From CAVOXO01 sp963700425 (GTDB lineage: Bacteria > Actinomycetota > Acidimicrobiia > Acidimicrobiales > Microtrichaceae), in contig CAVOXO010000001.1 of the NCBI GenBank assembly GCA_963700425.1, positions 558,001 through 622,000 on the forward strand: a DNA stretch of 64,000 nt. The letters are read 5' to 3'. The notes beneath the pieces are model-generated. The model ran no database searches. It had not been told where the DNA came from and saw only the letters and a list, made by a program, of their open reading frames with translations. Numbering within the stretch: position 1 is the first letter of the stretch; each line of letters starts with the position of its first letter. Positions 17,100-25,978 of the stretch are shown piece after piece. A program made the position numbers and the translations under genes.

Positions 17100-18314
17100 A
17101 TGGACGCGGCGCTCGAACAGACGATCCGGGATCGCATCGAGGTCGAGAAGGGCCGCACGGCACCGCCACCGGAGGCGGTGCCGGTTCCGCTCATTCCCAC
17201 GACCAGGTACACCGACCCGGCGTTCTTCGAACTGGAGCGGGAGCGGATCTTCGGTCGCTCATGGTTGTTCGCCGGCCATGAGTCCGAGGTCGCCGAGCCC
17301 GGTTCGTATCGCCAGTTCTCGCGATCCGGCGCGCCGATCGTGATCGTCCGCGGCGACGATGGCGTCGTGCGGGCCTTCTACAACGCGTGTCGCCACCGCG
17401 GCGCCCCGGTCACGCGCGACGTGTGCGGCACCGCGAAGCGGCTGACGTGTCAGTACCACTCCTGGTCGTACGGCACCGACGGTCTTCTGAAGGCGGTGCC
17501 CGACTCGCGCAGCTTCGCAGCGCTCGACACCGCCGAGCTGGGACTGACACCGGTTCGCTGCGAGATCTGGGACGGCTGGGTGTTCGTCAGTGAGGACCCC
17601 GACGCAGCGCCGCTCACCGATTTCCTCGGCCCGATCTGCGACCAGATGGCCGAGATCGACGGGCCGTCGATGCGCCTCGTGGGTACCCAGGTCCACGCGC
17701 TCGCCTGCAACTGGAAGCTCATGGTCGACGCGTTCCTCGAGGTGTACCACGTGCGCACGGTTCACCCCGACAACGCCGCACTGCTCTACGACGACCAGTC
17801 GGTGACCGTCACGATGCTGCCCCACGGTCACAGCCGCCTCACCGTCGAGAAGCGCGAGGAGCTGCGCGACATGCCGATGGTGTCACCCGAGTACGACAAC
17901 CCCTCGGTGCCCCTGCTGTGGCGCCAGACCTCCACCTCGTTCGGCGTCTTCCCGAATCTCGTCGTGCCCATGGACACCGGGGCGTTCACGTTCCTGTGCA
18001 TGTGGCCGGTCGACGAAGGGCACACCGAACTGGAGCTGCGTTGGTACGCCCCGGCCTGGGACGGGGACGAGGTGCCCACCGATCACCAGTTCCGCATGGA
18101 GCTGTTCGACACGGTCATGGCTCAGGACACCGCCAACATGGCGCCGATCCAGGCGTCGGTGTCGTCGCCGGGCGCCCGCCCGTTCCAGATCGGCTGGCAC
18201 GAACGGCTCATCCACCACTTCCAACGTGCCGTCGACCTGGCGATCGGACCCGACCGCCTTCCGGAGGGCACCGCGGTCTCCGATGCGCTCGACGGATTCG
18301 TCGAGTCGGCCTGA
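17100..18314 (+). CDS. Rieske non-heme iron oxygenase, alpha subunit type
   Basis: 404-residue terminal oxygenase that uses a [2Fe-2S] Rieske centre and a mononuclear iron to oxygenate aromatic, quaternary-ammonium or similar substrates. Rieske ligands are Cys97-x-His99 (CRHRG) and Cys117-x2-His120 (CQYHSW). The mononuclear site is in DAFLEVYHVRTVHP with His217 and His222. I use ATG 17100, with AGGGGGAC just upstream, rather than an earlier in-frame start. No reductase gene is adjacent, so electrons must come from elsewhere. It is divergent from the six-gene operon and followed by a lipoprotein and a TetR gene, and likely works in the same pathway. Confidence 0.92.
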   Translation: MDAALEQTIRDRIEVEKGRTAPPPEAVPVPLIPTTRYTDPAFFELERERIFGRSWLFAGHESEVAEPGSYRQFSRSGAPIVIVRGDDGVVRAFYNACRHRGAPVTRDVCGTAKRLTCQYHSWSYGTDGLLKAVPDSRSFAALDTAELGLTPVRCEIWDGWVFVSEDPDAAPLTDFLGPICDQMAEIDGPSMRLVGTQVHALACNWKLMVDAFLEVYHVRTVHPDNAALLYDDQSVTVTMLPHGHSRLTVEKREELRDMPMVSPEYDNPSVPLLWRQTSTSFGVFPNLVVPMDTGAFTFLCMWPVDEGHTELELRWYAPAWDGDEVPTDHQFRMELFDTVMAQDTANMAPIQASVSSPGARPFQIGWHERLIHHFQRAVDLAIGPDRLPEGTAVSDALDGFVESA

Positions 18315-18317
18315 TCC

Positions 18318-19169
18318 ATGGTGGCCAGAGGCTCCGTGAGCGCCGTCGTCCGGCCTGCGCGGTGGTGGTTCGCCGTCGGGGCGGTGCCGCTGATCGTCTC
18401 GGCGTCCTGCGCCTCATCCACATCCGACGATGCGTCCACGTCCACAGGGGGCGGCGACCCGAACGAGCTGTCGGACGCCGCCATCGGCTACACCGGGCGA
18501 TACGCGCACTTCGACAGCGTCGCCTACGAGAACGACGAGATGAAGACCCTCATCGTCACCTATGGGCTGTCCGACCTGGAGGTGCGCGACGGCGAGTTGT
18601 GGACGACCCAGCAGTTCTGCCACGCCGAACAGCGCAGCGACCAACCGATCGAGACCTCGATCTCCGATGCCGCAACCAGAGCGATCATTCCGGAGAGTAC
18701 GCCGGTCGATCTGAGCGAGGACGACGGACGTCTGCGGGTGCGGCGGCCCGCCACGCCGACTCCGATCGGAATCGACCTCGAGAACCCCGAGACCGACGAG
18801 CTGCCCTCCGACCCCTCCGACCCCCGGATCGTCGACGACGACGGCGACGGGAACCCCGGCATCACCGTCAACGTCAAGGTGAGCGACGAGCTCCAGGGCG
18901 AGATCTATCTCGCTCGCCGGGAGATCTTCGCCTACGACCTCACCGCGGAGAGCGACGACCGATTGGTGGGAACGGTCACCGACGACTCCGAGCAGCTGGT
19001 CATCGGGGCGTCCGACGATGTGTTCCTGGCCACCGGCGACTGGGTGCAGCACCCCGATCCCGCCAAGAGCCCGATCGTCTGGCAACGGGTCGGAGACGAC
19101 TGGGACTGTGAGCGTCTCCTGGCCGAACGGGCCGACATCCTCCCGCCGGTCCCGGAAGTGGACTGGTGA
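18318..19169 (+). CDS. Predicted secreted lipoprotein, unknown function
   Basis: 283 residues with an arginine-rich N-terminus, a hydrophobic segment (about 17-28) and a lipobox VSASC with Cys31, so it is probably a lipid-anchored surface protein. A Ser/Thr/Asp-rich linker follows. The mature part contains DDDGDGNPG at about 173-181, a loop resembling calcium-binding aspartate-rich motifs. I do not recognise a family. It starts three bases after the Rieske oxygenase stop, and its stop overlaps the TetR start (GTGA), so the three genes form one unit. It might bind the substrate or product of the pathway at the surface. Confidence 0.75.
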   Translation: MVARGSVSAVVRPARWWFAVGAVPLIVSASCASSTSDDASTSTGGGDPNELSDAAIGYTGRYAHFDSVAYENDEMKTLIVTYGLSDLEVRDGELWTTQQFCHAEQRSDQPIETSISDAATRAIIPESTPVDLSEDDGRLRVRRPATPTPIGIDLENPETDELPSDPSDPRIVDDDGDGNPGITVNVKVSDELQGEIYLARREIFAYDLTAESDDRLVGTVTDDSEQLVIGASDDVFLATGDWVQHPDPAKSPIVWQRVGDDWDCERLLAERADILPPVPEVDW

Positions 19170-19750
19170 ACGAACCGCTCCGCCGCGAGGACATCGTCGC
19201 GGCCGCTCGGGACCAGGTGATCGAGGGAGGTCTCGAGAGCCTCACCCTGCGACGCCTCGCCACTCGTTTCGGGGTGACCGCCCCCGCTCTCTACGGCCAC
19301 GTCAAGGACAAGCACGACCTGCTCCGCGCCCTGGCCGAGGACGAGTACGAACGCCTGCTCGTCAGATTCTCCGAGGTGGACGAGCCCGACCCCATCGCCC
19401 GCATCCGCGCCCACAATCGGGCCTACGTCGCGCATTCACGAGAGAACCCCGAGATGTTCGGCGTGATGTTCCTGTTCCCGCCCGATCTCACCGGTGCCGA
19501 CGAGCTTCCCGAGGGGGTGGTGCTGCCCGGGGCCAGCCGGGCCTTCGGCGTTGCGGCGGACGCGGTGGGTGAGGCGATCGACGCCGGTGCGCTCGACTCC
19601 GACGATGCGTTGATCGTGGCGCTCACCCTCTGGGCCACCGTTCACGGCGTGGCGTCGGTTCTCCAACTCGGTTTCGACCTTCCCGCCGAGCTGGAGGACG
19701 CCCTGGTCGACGAGGTCATCGACCGGGTGCTGGCCGGCTACGGCGCCTGA
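19166..19750 (+). CDS. TetR/AcrR family transcriptional regulator
   Basis: 194-residue regulator with an N-terminal TetR helix-turn-helix. LRREDIVAAARDQVIEGGLE is helix 1 and LTLRRLATRFGVTAPALYGH the HTH proper, followed by a KDKHDLL segment. The C-terminal part is helical and typical of ligand-binding TetR_C domains. It is translationally coupled to the lipoprotein gene (GTGA overlap). Its likely targets are the divergent oxygenase promoters with nested dyads about 2 kb upstream. The inducer is unknown. Confidence 0.87.
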   Translation: MNEPLRREDIVAAARDQVIEGGLESLTLRRLATRFGVTAPALYGHVKDKHDLLRALAEDEYERLLVRFSEVDEPDPIARIRAHNRAYVAHSRENPEMFGVMFLFPPDLTGADELPEGVVLPGASRAFGVAADAVGEAIDAGALDSDDALIVALTLWATVHGVASVLQLGFDLPAELEDALVDEVIDRVLAGYGA

Positions 19751-19810
19751 CCGCAGAACCCGAGGATCCGCAACGCGGCGCGGATGGTGGCGCTATGGTT
19801 CCGAGCGGAC

Positions 19811-19832
19811 CGGCGGACTCGTCTGTCCGCCG
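19811..19832 (+). promoter_or_regulatory. Inverted repeat in the xylF-like 5' leader
   Basis: CGGCGGAC and GTCCGCCG form a perfect 8-bp dyad with a six-base loop. It lies about 20 bases upstream of the substrate-binding-protein ATG and just before its AGGGGG ribosome site. It could be an operator for a sugar-responsive repressor, a terminator of the TetR gene, or a leader hairpin. A TATGGT that could be a -10 box lies upstream at about 19794-19799. Confidence 0.4.
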
Positions 19833-19852
19833 CTCTCAAGGGGGATTCCGAC

Positions 19853-21034
19853 ATGATCAAGAAGTTCAGATGGCTGGCCATCCTGCTGGCCGCATTCGCT
19901 CTGGTAGCCGGAGCATGCGGTAGCGACGATGAGAGCAGTTCCGGCGACACGTCGGACTCCGGCTCCTGTGACAACAGCGACGGGAGCATCTGGGTTCTCC
20001 TCCCCGACTCCGCCACGTCCGATCGCTGGGAGAAGGACGACCGTCGCTTCTTCACGGAGGCGTTCGAGGCGGCCGGTCTCACCGAGGGCACCGATTTCAA
20101 CATCGTCAACGCCGAGGGTGACGCCCAGACTCAGATCAGCCAGGCCGAGCAGGCCGTCAACGACGGCGCCAGCGTGATCGTCGTGACCAGCAACGACTCG
20201 GGCTCGGGAGCGACCATCATCGACCAGGCCAAGGACGCCAACGTGAAGGTGGTGGAGTACGACCGTCTCAACACCGAGGGCAGCAGTGGTGGCGATGTGT
20301 ATGTGAGCTTCGACAACGTGAGGGTCGGCGCCACCATGGCCGACGTCCTGGAACCGACGATCGACGACCTGGGTAAGGACCCGGCGAAGGTCGTGATGCT
20401 CAACGGCGGCGAGGAGGACAACAACGCCTTCCTGTTCCGTGACGGCTACAACGGCACCGTCGAGAAGCGCGTCGGCGACGGCTCGTGGGAGCTCGTCGAC
20501 GACCAGTTCGTCCCCGGCTGGGACAACCAGGAAGCGCTGGGGCTCTACGAGCAGATCCTCGTGGCAGCCGACAACAACGTCGACGCGGTGTTCGCCGCCA
20601 ACGACGGGTTGGCCGGTTCGGTCATCGCAGCGGAGGAGAACGCGGGGATCGACCCGACCACCGTTCCCCTCAGCGGCCAGGATGCCACCCAGGCCGGAAT
20701 CCAGAACATCCTCCTGGGCAAGCAGACGATGACCGTCTACAAGCCCATCAAGACCGAGGCCGCGGTGGGCGCCGACGCCGCACTGGCCCTGAGGGCCTGT
20801 GAGGACGTCACCCAGCTGACCGGTGACTTCGAGATCCAGGGCATCAGCGTCAACGACGGCAAGCCCAGCGACGACATGACCGGTGACGGGGTCATCCCCT
20901 ACATCGCTCTCACGCCGATCGCGGTGACCGCCGACAACGTCGAGTCCACGGTGATCGCCGATGAATTCCGTACCTGGGAAGAGATCTGCACCGGAGAGGT
21001 GGAGCAGTTCTGCCCACCGGCGGACGAGCGCTGA
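19853..21034 (+). CDS. xylF: Xylose-type sugar ABC transporter substrate-binding lipoprotein
   Basis: 393-residue periplasmic-binding-protein-like lipoprotein. The lipobox VAGAC places Cys22 as the lipidated residue, followed by an acidic Ser-rich linker. The mature domain follows the XylF pattern: LLPDSATSDRWEKD near the start, YVSFDNVRVG, AVFAANDGLAGSVIAA, and SGQDATQAG with QTMTVYKPIKTEA. These match ligand-contact blocks of xylose-binding proteins, so a pentose or related sugar is likely. The ATG has AAGGGGG upstream. ATPase and permease genes follow after a strong hairpin, which may keep this protein in excess over the membrane parts. Confidence 0.87.
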   Translation: MIKKFRWLAILLAAFALVAGACGSDDESSSGDTSDSGSCDNSDGSIWVLLPDSATSDRWEKDDRRFFTEAFEAAGLTEGTDFNIVNAEGDAQTQISQAEQAVNDGASVIVVTSNDSGSGATIIDQAKDANVKVVEYDRLNTEGSSGGDVYVSFDNVRVGATMADVLEPTIDDLGKDPAKVVMLNGGEEDNNAFLFRDGYNGTVEKRVGDGSWELVDDQFVPGWDNQEALGLYEQILVAADNNVDAVFAANDGLAGSVIAAEENAGIDPTTVPLSGQDATQAGIQNILLGKQTMTVYKPIKTEAAVGADAALALRACEDVTQLTGDFEIQGISVNDGKPSDDMTGDGVIPYIALTPIAVTADNVESTVIADEFRTWEEICTGEVEQFCPPADER

Positions 21035-21065
21035 TCGGGCGCATCGGTCATATCGGGTGAACTGA

Positions 21066-21097
21066 GTGGCGACGGGGGCCCGGGCCCCCGTCGCCAC
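21066..21097 (+). terminator. Perfect 32-base palindrome between binding-protein and ATPase genes
   Basis: Sixteen-base arms (starting GTGGCGACGGGG) pair perfectly with no unpaired loop in the DNA; the RNA would form a very stable GC-rich hairpin. It is 31 bases after the xylF stop. TTCTTC follows, not a long U run. It probably acts as a partial terminator or an mRNA 3'-end stabiliser that raises binding-protein output relative to downstream genes. Confidence 0.7.
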
Positions 21098-21119
21098 TTC
21101 TTCGGGGGAGGAGACCGCA

Positions 21120-21914
21120 GTGAGCGAGGCCGACGGTTCGGACACCGAGCCGCTGTTGGAGTGCCGCGGGGTGTCGAAGGCGTTCGGTGCGGTACAGGCC
21201 ATCTACAAGGTCGACTTCGAGGTCCGCGCCGGTGAGGTCATGGCTCTGGTCGGCGACAACGGAGCCGGCAAGTCGACGCTCATCAAGGGCGTCGTCGGCA
21301 TCTACCCCTTCGATGAGGGGGAGGTGTACTTCGACCGCGAGAAGGTCAACATCACCGGTCCACGGGTCGCGGCAGGACTGGGGATAGAAGTCGTGTATCA
21401 GGACCTCGCGCTGGCCGACAACCTCGATGTCGTGGCCAACATGTTCCTCGGTCGTGAGGAGATCCACAACGGGGTCGTTCTCGACGAGTTGTCGATGGAG
21501 AAGAGATCGCGGGAGGTTCTCGAGAGCCTCTCGGTCACGTCGCTCAAGTCGGTGCGCCAGACCGTCGCCGGTCTGTCCGGTGGTCAACGCCAGGCGGTCG
21601 CGGTCGCCAAGGCGGTCATGTGGAACTCACGCCTGGTGATTCTCGACGAGCCGACGGCCGCTCTCGGCGTCGCCCAGACCCGACAGGTGCTCGACCTGGT
21701 CCGCCGGCTCGCGGAGCAGGGTCTCGCCGTCGTGATCATTTCGCACAATCTCCACGACATCTTCGAGGTCTCCGACCGCATCACCGTTCTGCGCCTGGGA
21801 CAGCAGGTGGCCGTCTTCGAGCGCGACAGCTGCAGTCAACAGGACGTCGTCCACGCCATCACCGCGGGCACCCTCACTCATGTGCCTGGAATGGACGAGG
21901 AGGTCGTTGCGTGA
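21120..21914 (+). CDS. xylG: Xylose-type sugar ABC transporter ATP-binding protein (single domain)
   Basis: ATPase powering the importer, 264 residues. Walker A is GDNGAGKST (45-53), the ABC signature LSGGQRQAV, Walker B LVILDEPTAAL, and the switch His is in ISHN. It carries one ABC domain; E. coli XylG and RbsA have two in tandem, whereas single-domain forms are known in actinobacteria and would act as homodimers. I use GTG 21120 because GGGGGAGGAG lies directly upstream. The earlier in-frame start would run through the hairpin. The stop overlaps the permease GTG. Confidence 0.9.
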   Translation: MSEADGSDTEPLLECRGVSKAFGAVQAIYKVDFEVRAGEVMALVGDNGAGKSTLIKGVVGIYPFDEGEVYFDREKVNITGPRVAAGLGIEVVYQDLALADNLDVVANMFLGREEIHNGVVLDELSMEKRSREVLESLSVTSLKSVRQTVAGLSGGQRQAVAVAKAVMWNSRLVILDEPTAALGVAQTRQVLDLVRRLAEQGLAVVIISHNLHDIFEVSDRITVLRLGQQVAVFERDSCSQQDVVHAITAGTLTHVPGMDEEVVA

Positions 21915-23203
21915 CCAACGAGCCCACAGGCGATGTCTCCACAGACGAGCCCGTCGACCCCAAGACCCGCACTGCCGGCTTCGCCGCTCCGGCCGAGACG
22001 GTCGGGGAGTATCTCCGGCACCGCTGGCAGGCGATTCAGGCCGGTGAGCTGGGATCGGTGCCCATCATCCTGGGCCTGATCGGAATCGTCATCGTCTTCG
22101 GCGCGCTCGACAGCCAGTTCCTCACCGCCCGCAACTTCACCAACCTCCTGCTGCAGATGGCCCCGGTGGCCACGTTGGCCATCGGCATCGTGTTCGTCCT
22201 GTTGATAGCGGACGGCGAGATCGTCACCATCGACCTCTCGGTGGCCTACGTCGCCGCGGTGGGCGGTGTGGTGATGGTGCTCCTCCAGCGGCCGGGTGAT
22301 CCCGGGTGGCCGTGGTGGGCCGCGGTGCTGGGCGGCATCGTCATCACGACGGCGATCGGACTGGCGCAGTCACTCGTCATCACCAAGCTGGGGATACCGT
22401 CCTTCATCACCACCCTGGCCGGCAACCTGATCTGGGCGGGCGTGGTACTGATCCTGACCACCCGGTTCTCGACCGCCGGCACCATCCGGATCCAGAACGA
22501 CACGCTCGTCGGGATCTCGAACAACTTCCTCAGTGATGTCTGGGGTTGGATACTCGGCGGCGCCGTCGTGGCCGGCTTCTCCCTGTCACAGATCAACGAT
22601 GCCCGGAACCGCCGGGCCCGCGGCCTCGAAGCGAAGCCGCCTGCGGTGATCGCGGCCCAGATCCTCGCCCTGGCGGCGATCACCCTCGGAGCGGTGTACA
22701 TCGCCAATACCGACCGTGGGGTCCCACAGGTGTCACTCATCCTGGGCCTCCTCCTGGTCTTCTGGACCTTCATCGCGTCACGAACCAGATTCGGGCGCCA
22801 CGTGTACGCGGTGGGCGGTAGCCCTGAGGCCACGCGGCGCGCCGGCGTCAGCGTGGATCGGATCCGGGTGGTCGTCTTCATGATCAACGGATTCATGGCC
22901 GGGGTCGGCGGCATCATCCTGGCGTCCCGGCTGCGATCCGTGGCCACCAACACCGGCGGCGGCAACCTGTTGCTGAACATCATCGCCGCCGCCGTGATCG
23001 GCGGGACGAGCCTGTTCGGCGGCCAGGGACGGGTGGTGTCGGCGCTCTACGGTGCCCTCGTCATCACCGCCATCCAGAACGGCATGGATCTGTTGGGCAT
23101 GGCGTCGGGAACGAAGTTCGTGGTCACCGGGCTCGTGCTGCTGGGCGCGGTGCTGATCGATTCGGTCTCCAAGAGACGACGGGCCGCCCGCGGTCTCGCC
23201 TGA
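21911..23203 (+). CDS. xylH: Xylose-type sugar ABC transporter permease
   Basis: Integral membrane permease of the BPD_transp_2 (XylH/RbsC) family, 430 residues, with roughly ten to twelve hydrophobic segments. The conserved cytoplasmic loop YAVGGSPEATRRAGVSVDRI follows the family EAA-like pattern, and GGTSLFGGQGRVVSALYGAL is the usual C-terminal block. The first 45 residues are polar and presumably cytoplasmic. The GTG start overlaps the ATPase stop. The lipoprotein gene begins two bases after its stop, suggesting a four-gene transcript. Confidence 0.9.
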   Translation: MTNEPTGDVSTDEPVDPKTRTAGFAAPAETVGEYLRHRWQAIQAGELGSVPIILGLIGIVIVFGALDSQFLTARNFTNLLLQMAPVATLAIGIVFVLLIADGEIVTIDLSVAYVAAVGGVVMVLLQRPGDPGWPWWAAVLGGIVITTAIGLAQSLVITKLGIPSFITTLAGNLIWAGVVLILTTRFSTAGTIRIQNDTLVGISNNFLSDVWGWILGGAVVAGFSLSQINDARNRRARGLEAKPPAVIAAQILALAAITLGAVYIANTDRGVPQVSLILGLLLVFWTFIASRTRFGRHVYAVGGSPEATRRAGVSVDRIRVVVFMINGFMAGVGGIILASRLRSVATNTGGGNLLLNIIAAAVIGGTSLFGGQGRVVSALYGALVITAIQNGMDLLGMASGTKFVVTGLVLLGAVLIDSVSKRRRAARGLA

Positions 23204-23204
23204 C

Positions 23205-24922
23205 GTGGCGGGCGGTCGGCCCGCTCGGCTGAGGGCGACGCGGGTTGTCGCTCTCCTCGCCCTGTACGCGCTGACGGGCGCGTCGTGTGGCTCCGGTTCC
23301 GCCGAGGGCGCCGACGTCGACCGGCCGGGCACTCCCGGCACCGAACTCGTGAGGTTCGAGAACGTGGCCGCCGACGTCGGTCTGGACTTCCGGCACAGCG
23401 CTTTTCGCTGGGACACATCCCCCGACCCCGGGGCGATGATGGGCGGCGGGGTCTGCTGGATCGACTACGACGACGACGGGTGGATGGATCTCTTCGTCGT
23501 CGACACCTGGTCGAACGGCGAGTGGGGCCGGTGGCGCAAGCGCGGTGCCCTTCCCTCCAGCCGGTTGTTCCGCAACGAGCATGGGCGGTTCACCGACGTC
23601 ACCGAGGACACCGGTTCGGCGGTGGAGACCCGGGGCAACGGATGTGTGGCCGCCGATCTCGACCTCGACGGCCACACCGACCTCTACGTGACGACCGAAC
23701 GGGACAACGTCTTGTTGTGGAACACCGGGGACGGATTCGTTCCCGATGACGGCGCGGCGGGCGTGTCCGCGTACGGGTGGCACGCCGGGGCCGCGGTCGG
23801 AGATGTCAACGCAGACGGGTGGCCCGACCTGTTCGTGGCCGGCTACGCGGATCTGAACCGACCCGTTGCCGGGGCCACCAAGGGTTTCCCCAACCCATTC
23901 GAGCCAGAGCCGGACCTGCTCTACCTGAACAAGGGTCCCGCCGATGGAGGCCGGGTGACCTTCGGCGATATCACCGGCGGGGCGGGCATCGAACCGGACG
24001 GTGCCGAGTACGGGCTGGGCGCCGTCGTCACCGATGTGGACCTCGATGGCGACCTCGACCTGTATGTGGCGAACGACACCCAACCGAACCGCCTCTACGT
24101 GAACGAGACGACATCCGGCGGCAGGCCGTCGGATGTCCGATTCGTGGATACGGGCGTCTCGGCGGGCGTCGACGACCCCAATGCCGGAATGGGGGTGGCG
24201 TCGGGTGATGCCAGCGGGGACGGCCGCCCCGATCTGGTGGTCACCAACCTCGGCGACCAGCGGCACGGAGTCTTCTTCAGCGCGACGAGGGACGCGCGAA
24301 CGCGCCGGTGTTCTCCGACGCGAGGGATGTGATCGGGGTCCCCGATCCCGGACACGGCGAGGCCGGTTGGGGAACGATATGGGCCGATCTCGATCTCGAC
24401 GGCGACCTGGACCTGTTCTTCGTCCACGGCGAGATCCCGGTGAACGACCTCACCGCGAACCGCCAGCGTCTCCGTGCCTACGCCAACGGTGCCGAGGACG
24501 ACACCGCGCGTTTCACAGAGGTGACGGACCTGTGGGGTCTCGACGCGGCAGGCCCGGTGCTGGCCCGAGGGGCGGCCGCCGCCGATGCCGACAACGACGG
24601 GGACCTCGACATCGCGGTGGGGACCATCGGTGGGGATCTCGTCCTGTTGCGCAACTCCGGAGCCGGCGGTCACTGGCTCGAGGTCGATCCCGACCCGGCG
24701 ACCCCGGGAACCGTGCTCACCGTCACCCTGGCCGATGGCTCGACGATGCGCCGCGAGCTCATGGCGGGGAGCAGCTTCCTGTCGTCGGAGGATCCGCGCC
24801 TCCATGTGGGTCTGGGCTCGGCAGAGAGCGTCGCCCAGCTGACTGTGGAGTGGCCCGATGGCTCCCGTGCCGCCCTCGACGACGTCGAGGGCGACCGGAT
24901 CCTGACGATCAGCCCGGACTGA
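23205..24922 (+). CDS. ASPIC/UnbV-type FG-GAP repeat lipoprotein, one apparent frameshift
   Basis: Predicted surface lipoprotein (lipobox LTGASC, Cys28) built of FG-GAP/VCBS-type propeller repeats. Aspartate-rich calcium loops include DYDDDGWMDLF, DLDLDGHTDLY, DVNADGWPDLF, DVDLDGDLDLY, DLDLDGDLDLF and DADNDGDLDIA. A C-terminal ASPIC/UnbV domain follows (LTVEWPDGSRAALDDVEGD). The frame changes by -1 at about 24288-24300, consistent with one missing base; corrected length is about 572 residues. It lies immediately downstream of the sugar permease, so it may help capture or sense the same carbohydrate outside the cell. Its last 14 bases overlap the convergent Gfo/Idh gene. Confidence 0.82.
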
Positions 24923-25916
24923 GCGCGCCGGAGTCGCCCGCCGCAGCGATCACCGCGTCGATCACTTCCATGTTCGCGAGGCCGTCCGAGGTGGGGACCG
25001 GCGGCTCCGACCCCTCGAGCACGGCGTGGGAGAACGACTCCAGCTCGATGGTGTACTGATTGGCCGGCTCGTGGGTGAGGACCTCGGTGTGGGGGTCGGT
25101 CGGCGGTTCACCTCCGGCGGTGACCCGGACCGTGGTGGGCCGGTCGAAGGGGATGTTGAAGGGGATGTCGACGCTGATTCGCCCTTCGGTCCCTGCGATG
25201 TGCACCCGCTGATCGGGCTCGGCACGGGTGGAACAACCGAACGTGGCGGTGCCGGTGGGGAAGTCGAGGATCGCCGACGTCAACACGTCGACTCCCGATC
25301 GGGGGTCGCGGGTGACCGACGACCGCACGCTCGTCGGTTCACTACCGAAGAGCATGCGTGACACGTTGACCGTGTAGCAGCCGATGTCCATGAGTGCGCC
25401 GCCTCCGAAGGCGGCGATGTTGCGGATGTTGTCGGGGTCGTCGTTGTAGAAGGAGAACCAGCTCTGCACGGCGACCAGTGTTCCGATCCGGCCCGTGCTC
25501 ACGAGATCCATGACCGTCAGCCATGACGGGTGGAGGCGGTACATGAACGCCTCCATCAGCAGGACTCCCGAGGACGAACAGGCGTCGACCATCCGGCGGG
25601 CCTCGGCTGCATCGAGGGCCAGCGGTTTCTCGCAGAGGACGTGCTTGCCGGCCTCGGCGGCCCGGATGGTCCATTCGGCGTGAAGATGATTGGGGAGCGG
25701 GATGTAGACGGCGTCGATGTCGGGATCCTCCAACAACTCTGCATAGGAGCCGTATGCGCGCTCGATGCCCAGCTCATCGGCCACGGCGCGAGCGGCGTCG
25801 CCGTCTCTGCCGGCGATGGCGACGATCTCGCAGCTCGGGGCCGCGTCGGCGGCCGGTATCACCTTCCGGCGGGCGATCTTCGCGGTCGACAACACTCCCC
25901 ACGTGACGGTGCTCAT
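24909..25916 (-). CDS. Gfo/Idh/MocA family NAD(P)-dependent sugar oxidoreductase
   Basis: 335-residue oxidoreductase: N-terminal Rossmann domain (VTWGVLSTAKIARRKVI), the EKPLALDAAEA motif with the conserved Lys, and C-terminal GGGALMDIGCYTVN. It most resembles the subgroup containing NADP-dependent D-xylose 1-dehydrogenases and glucose-fructose oxidoreductases. Next to a xylose-type importer, a pentose or cyclic polyol substrate is plausible. ATG 25916 follows GGAGCTGCC. It is divergent from a second Gfo/Idh gene and overlaps the UnbV gene tail to tail by 14 bases. Confidence 0.88.
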   Translation of the reverse strand: MSTVTWGVLSTAKIARRKVIPAADAAPSCEIVAIAGRDGDAARAVADELGIERAYGSYAELLEDPDIDAVYIPLPNHLHAEWTIRAAEAGKHVLCEKPLALDAAEARRMVDACSSSGVLLMEAFMYRLHPSWLTVMDLVSTGRIGTLVAVQSWFSFYNDDPDNIRNIAAFGGGALMDIGCYTVNVSRMLFGSEPTSVRSSVTRDPRSGVDVLTSAILDFPTGTATFGCSTRAEPDQRVHIAGTEGRISVDIPFNIPFDRPTTVRVTAGGEPPTDPHTEVLTHEPANQYTIELESFSHAVLEGSEPPVPTSDGLANMEVIDAVIAAAGDSGALSPG

Positions 25917-25978
25917 GGCAGCTCCTCGAGAGCCGATGTCCGTTGTGGGCGGCTCGGCGAACGGTCTAGCATCCGCCC

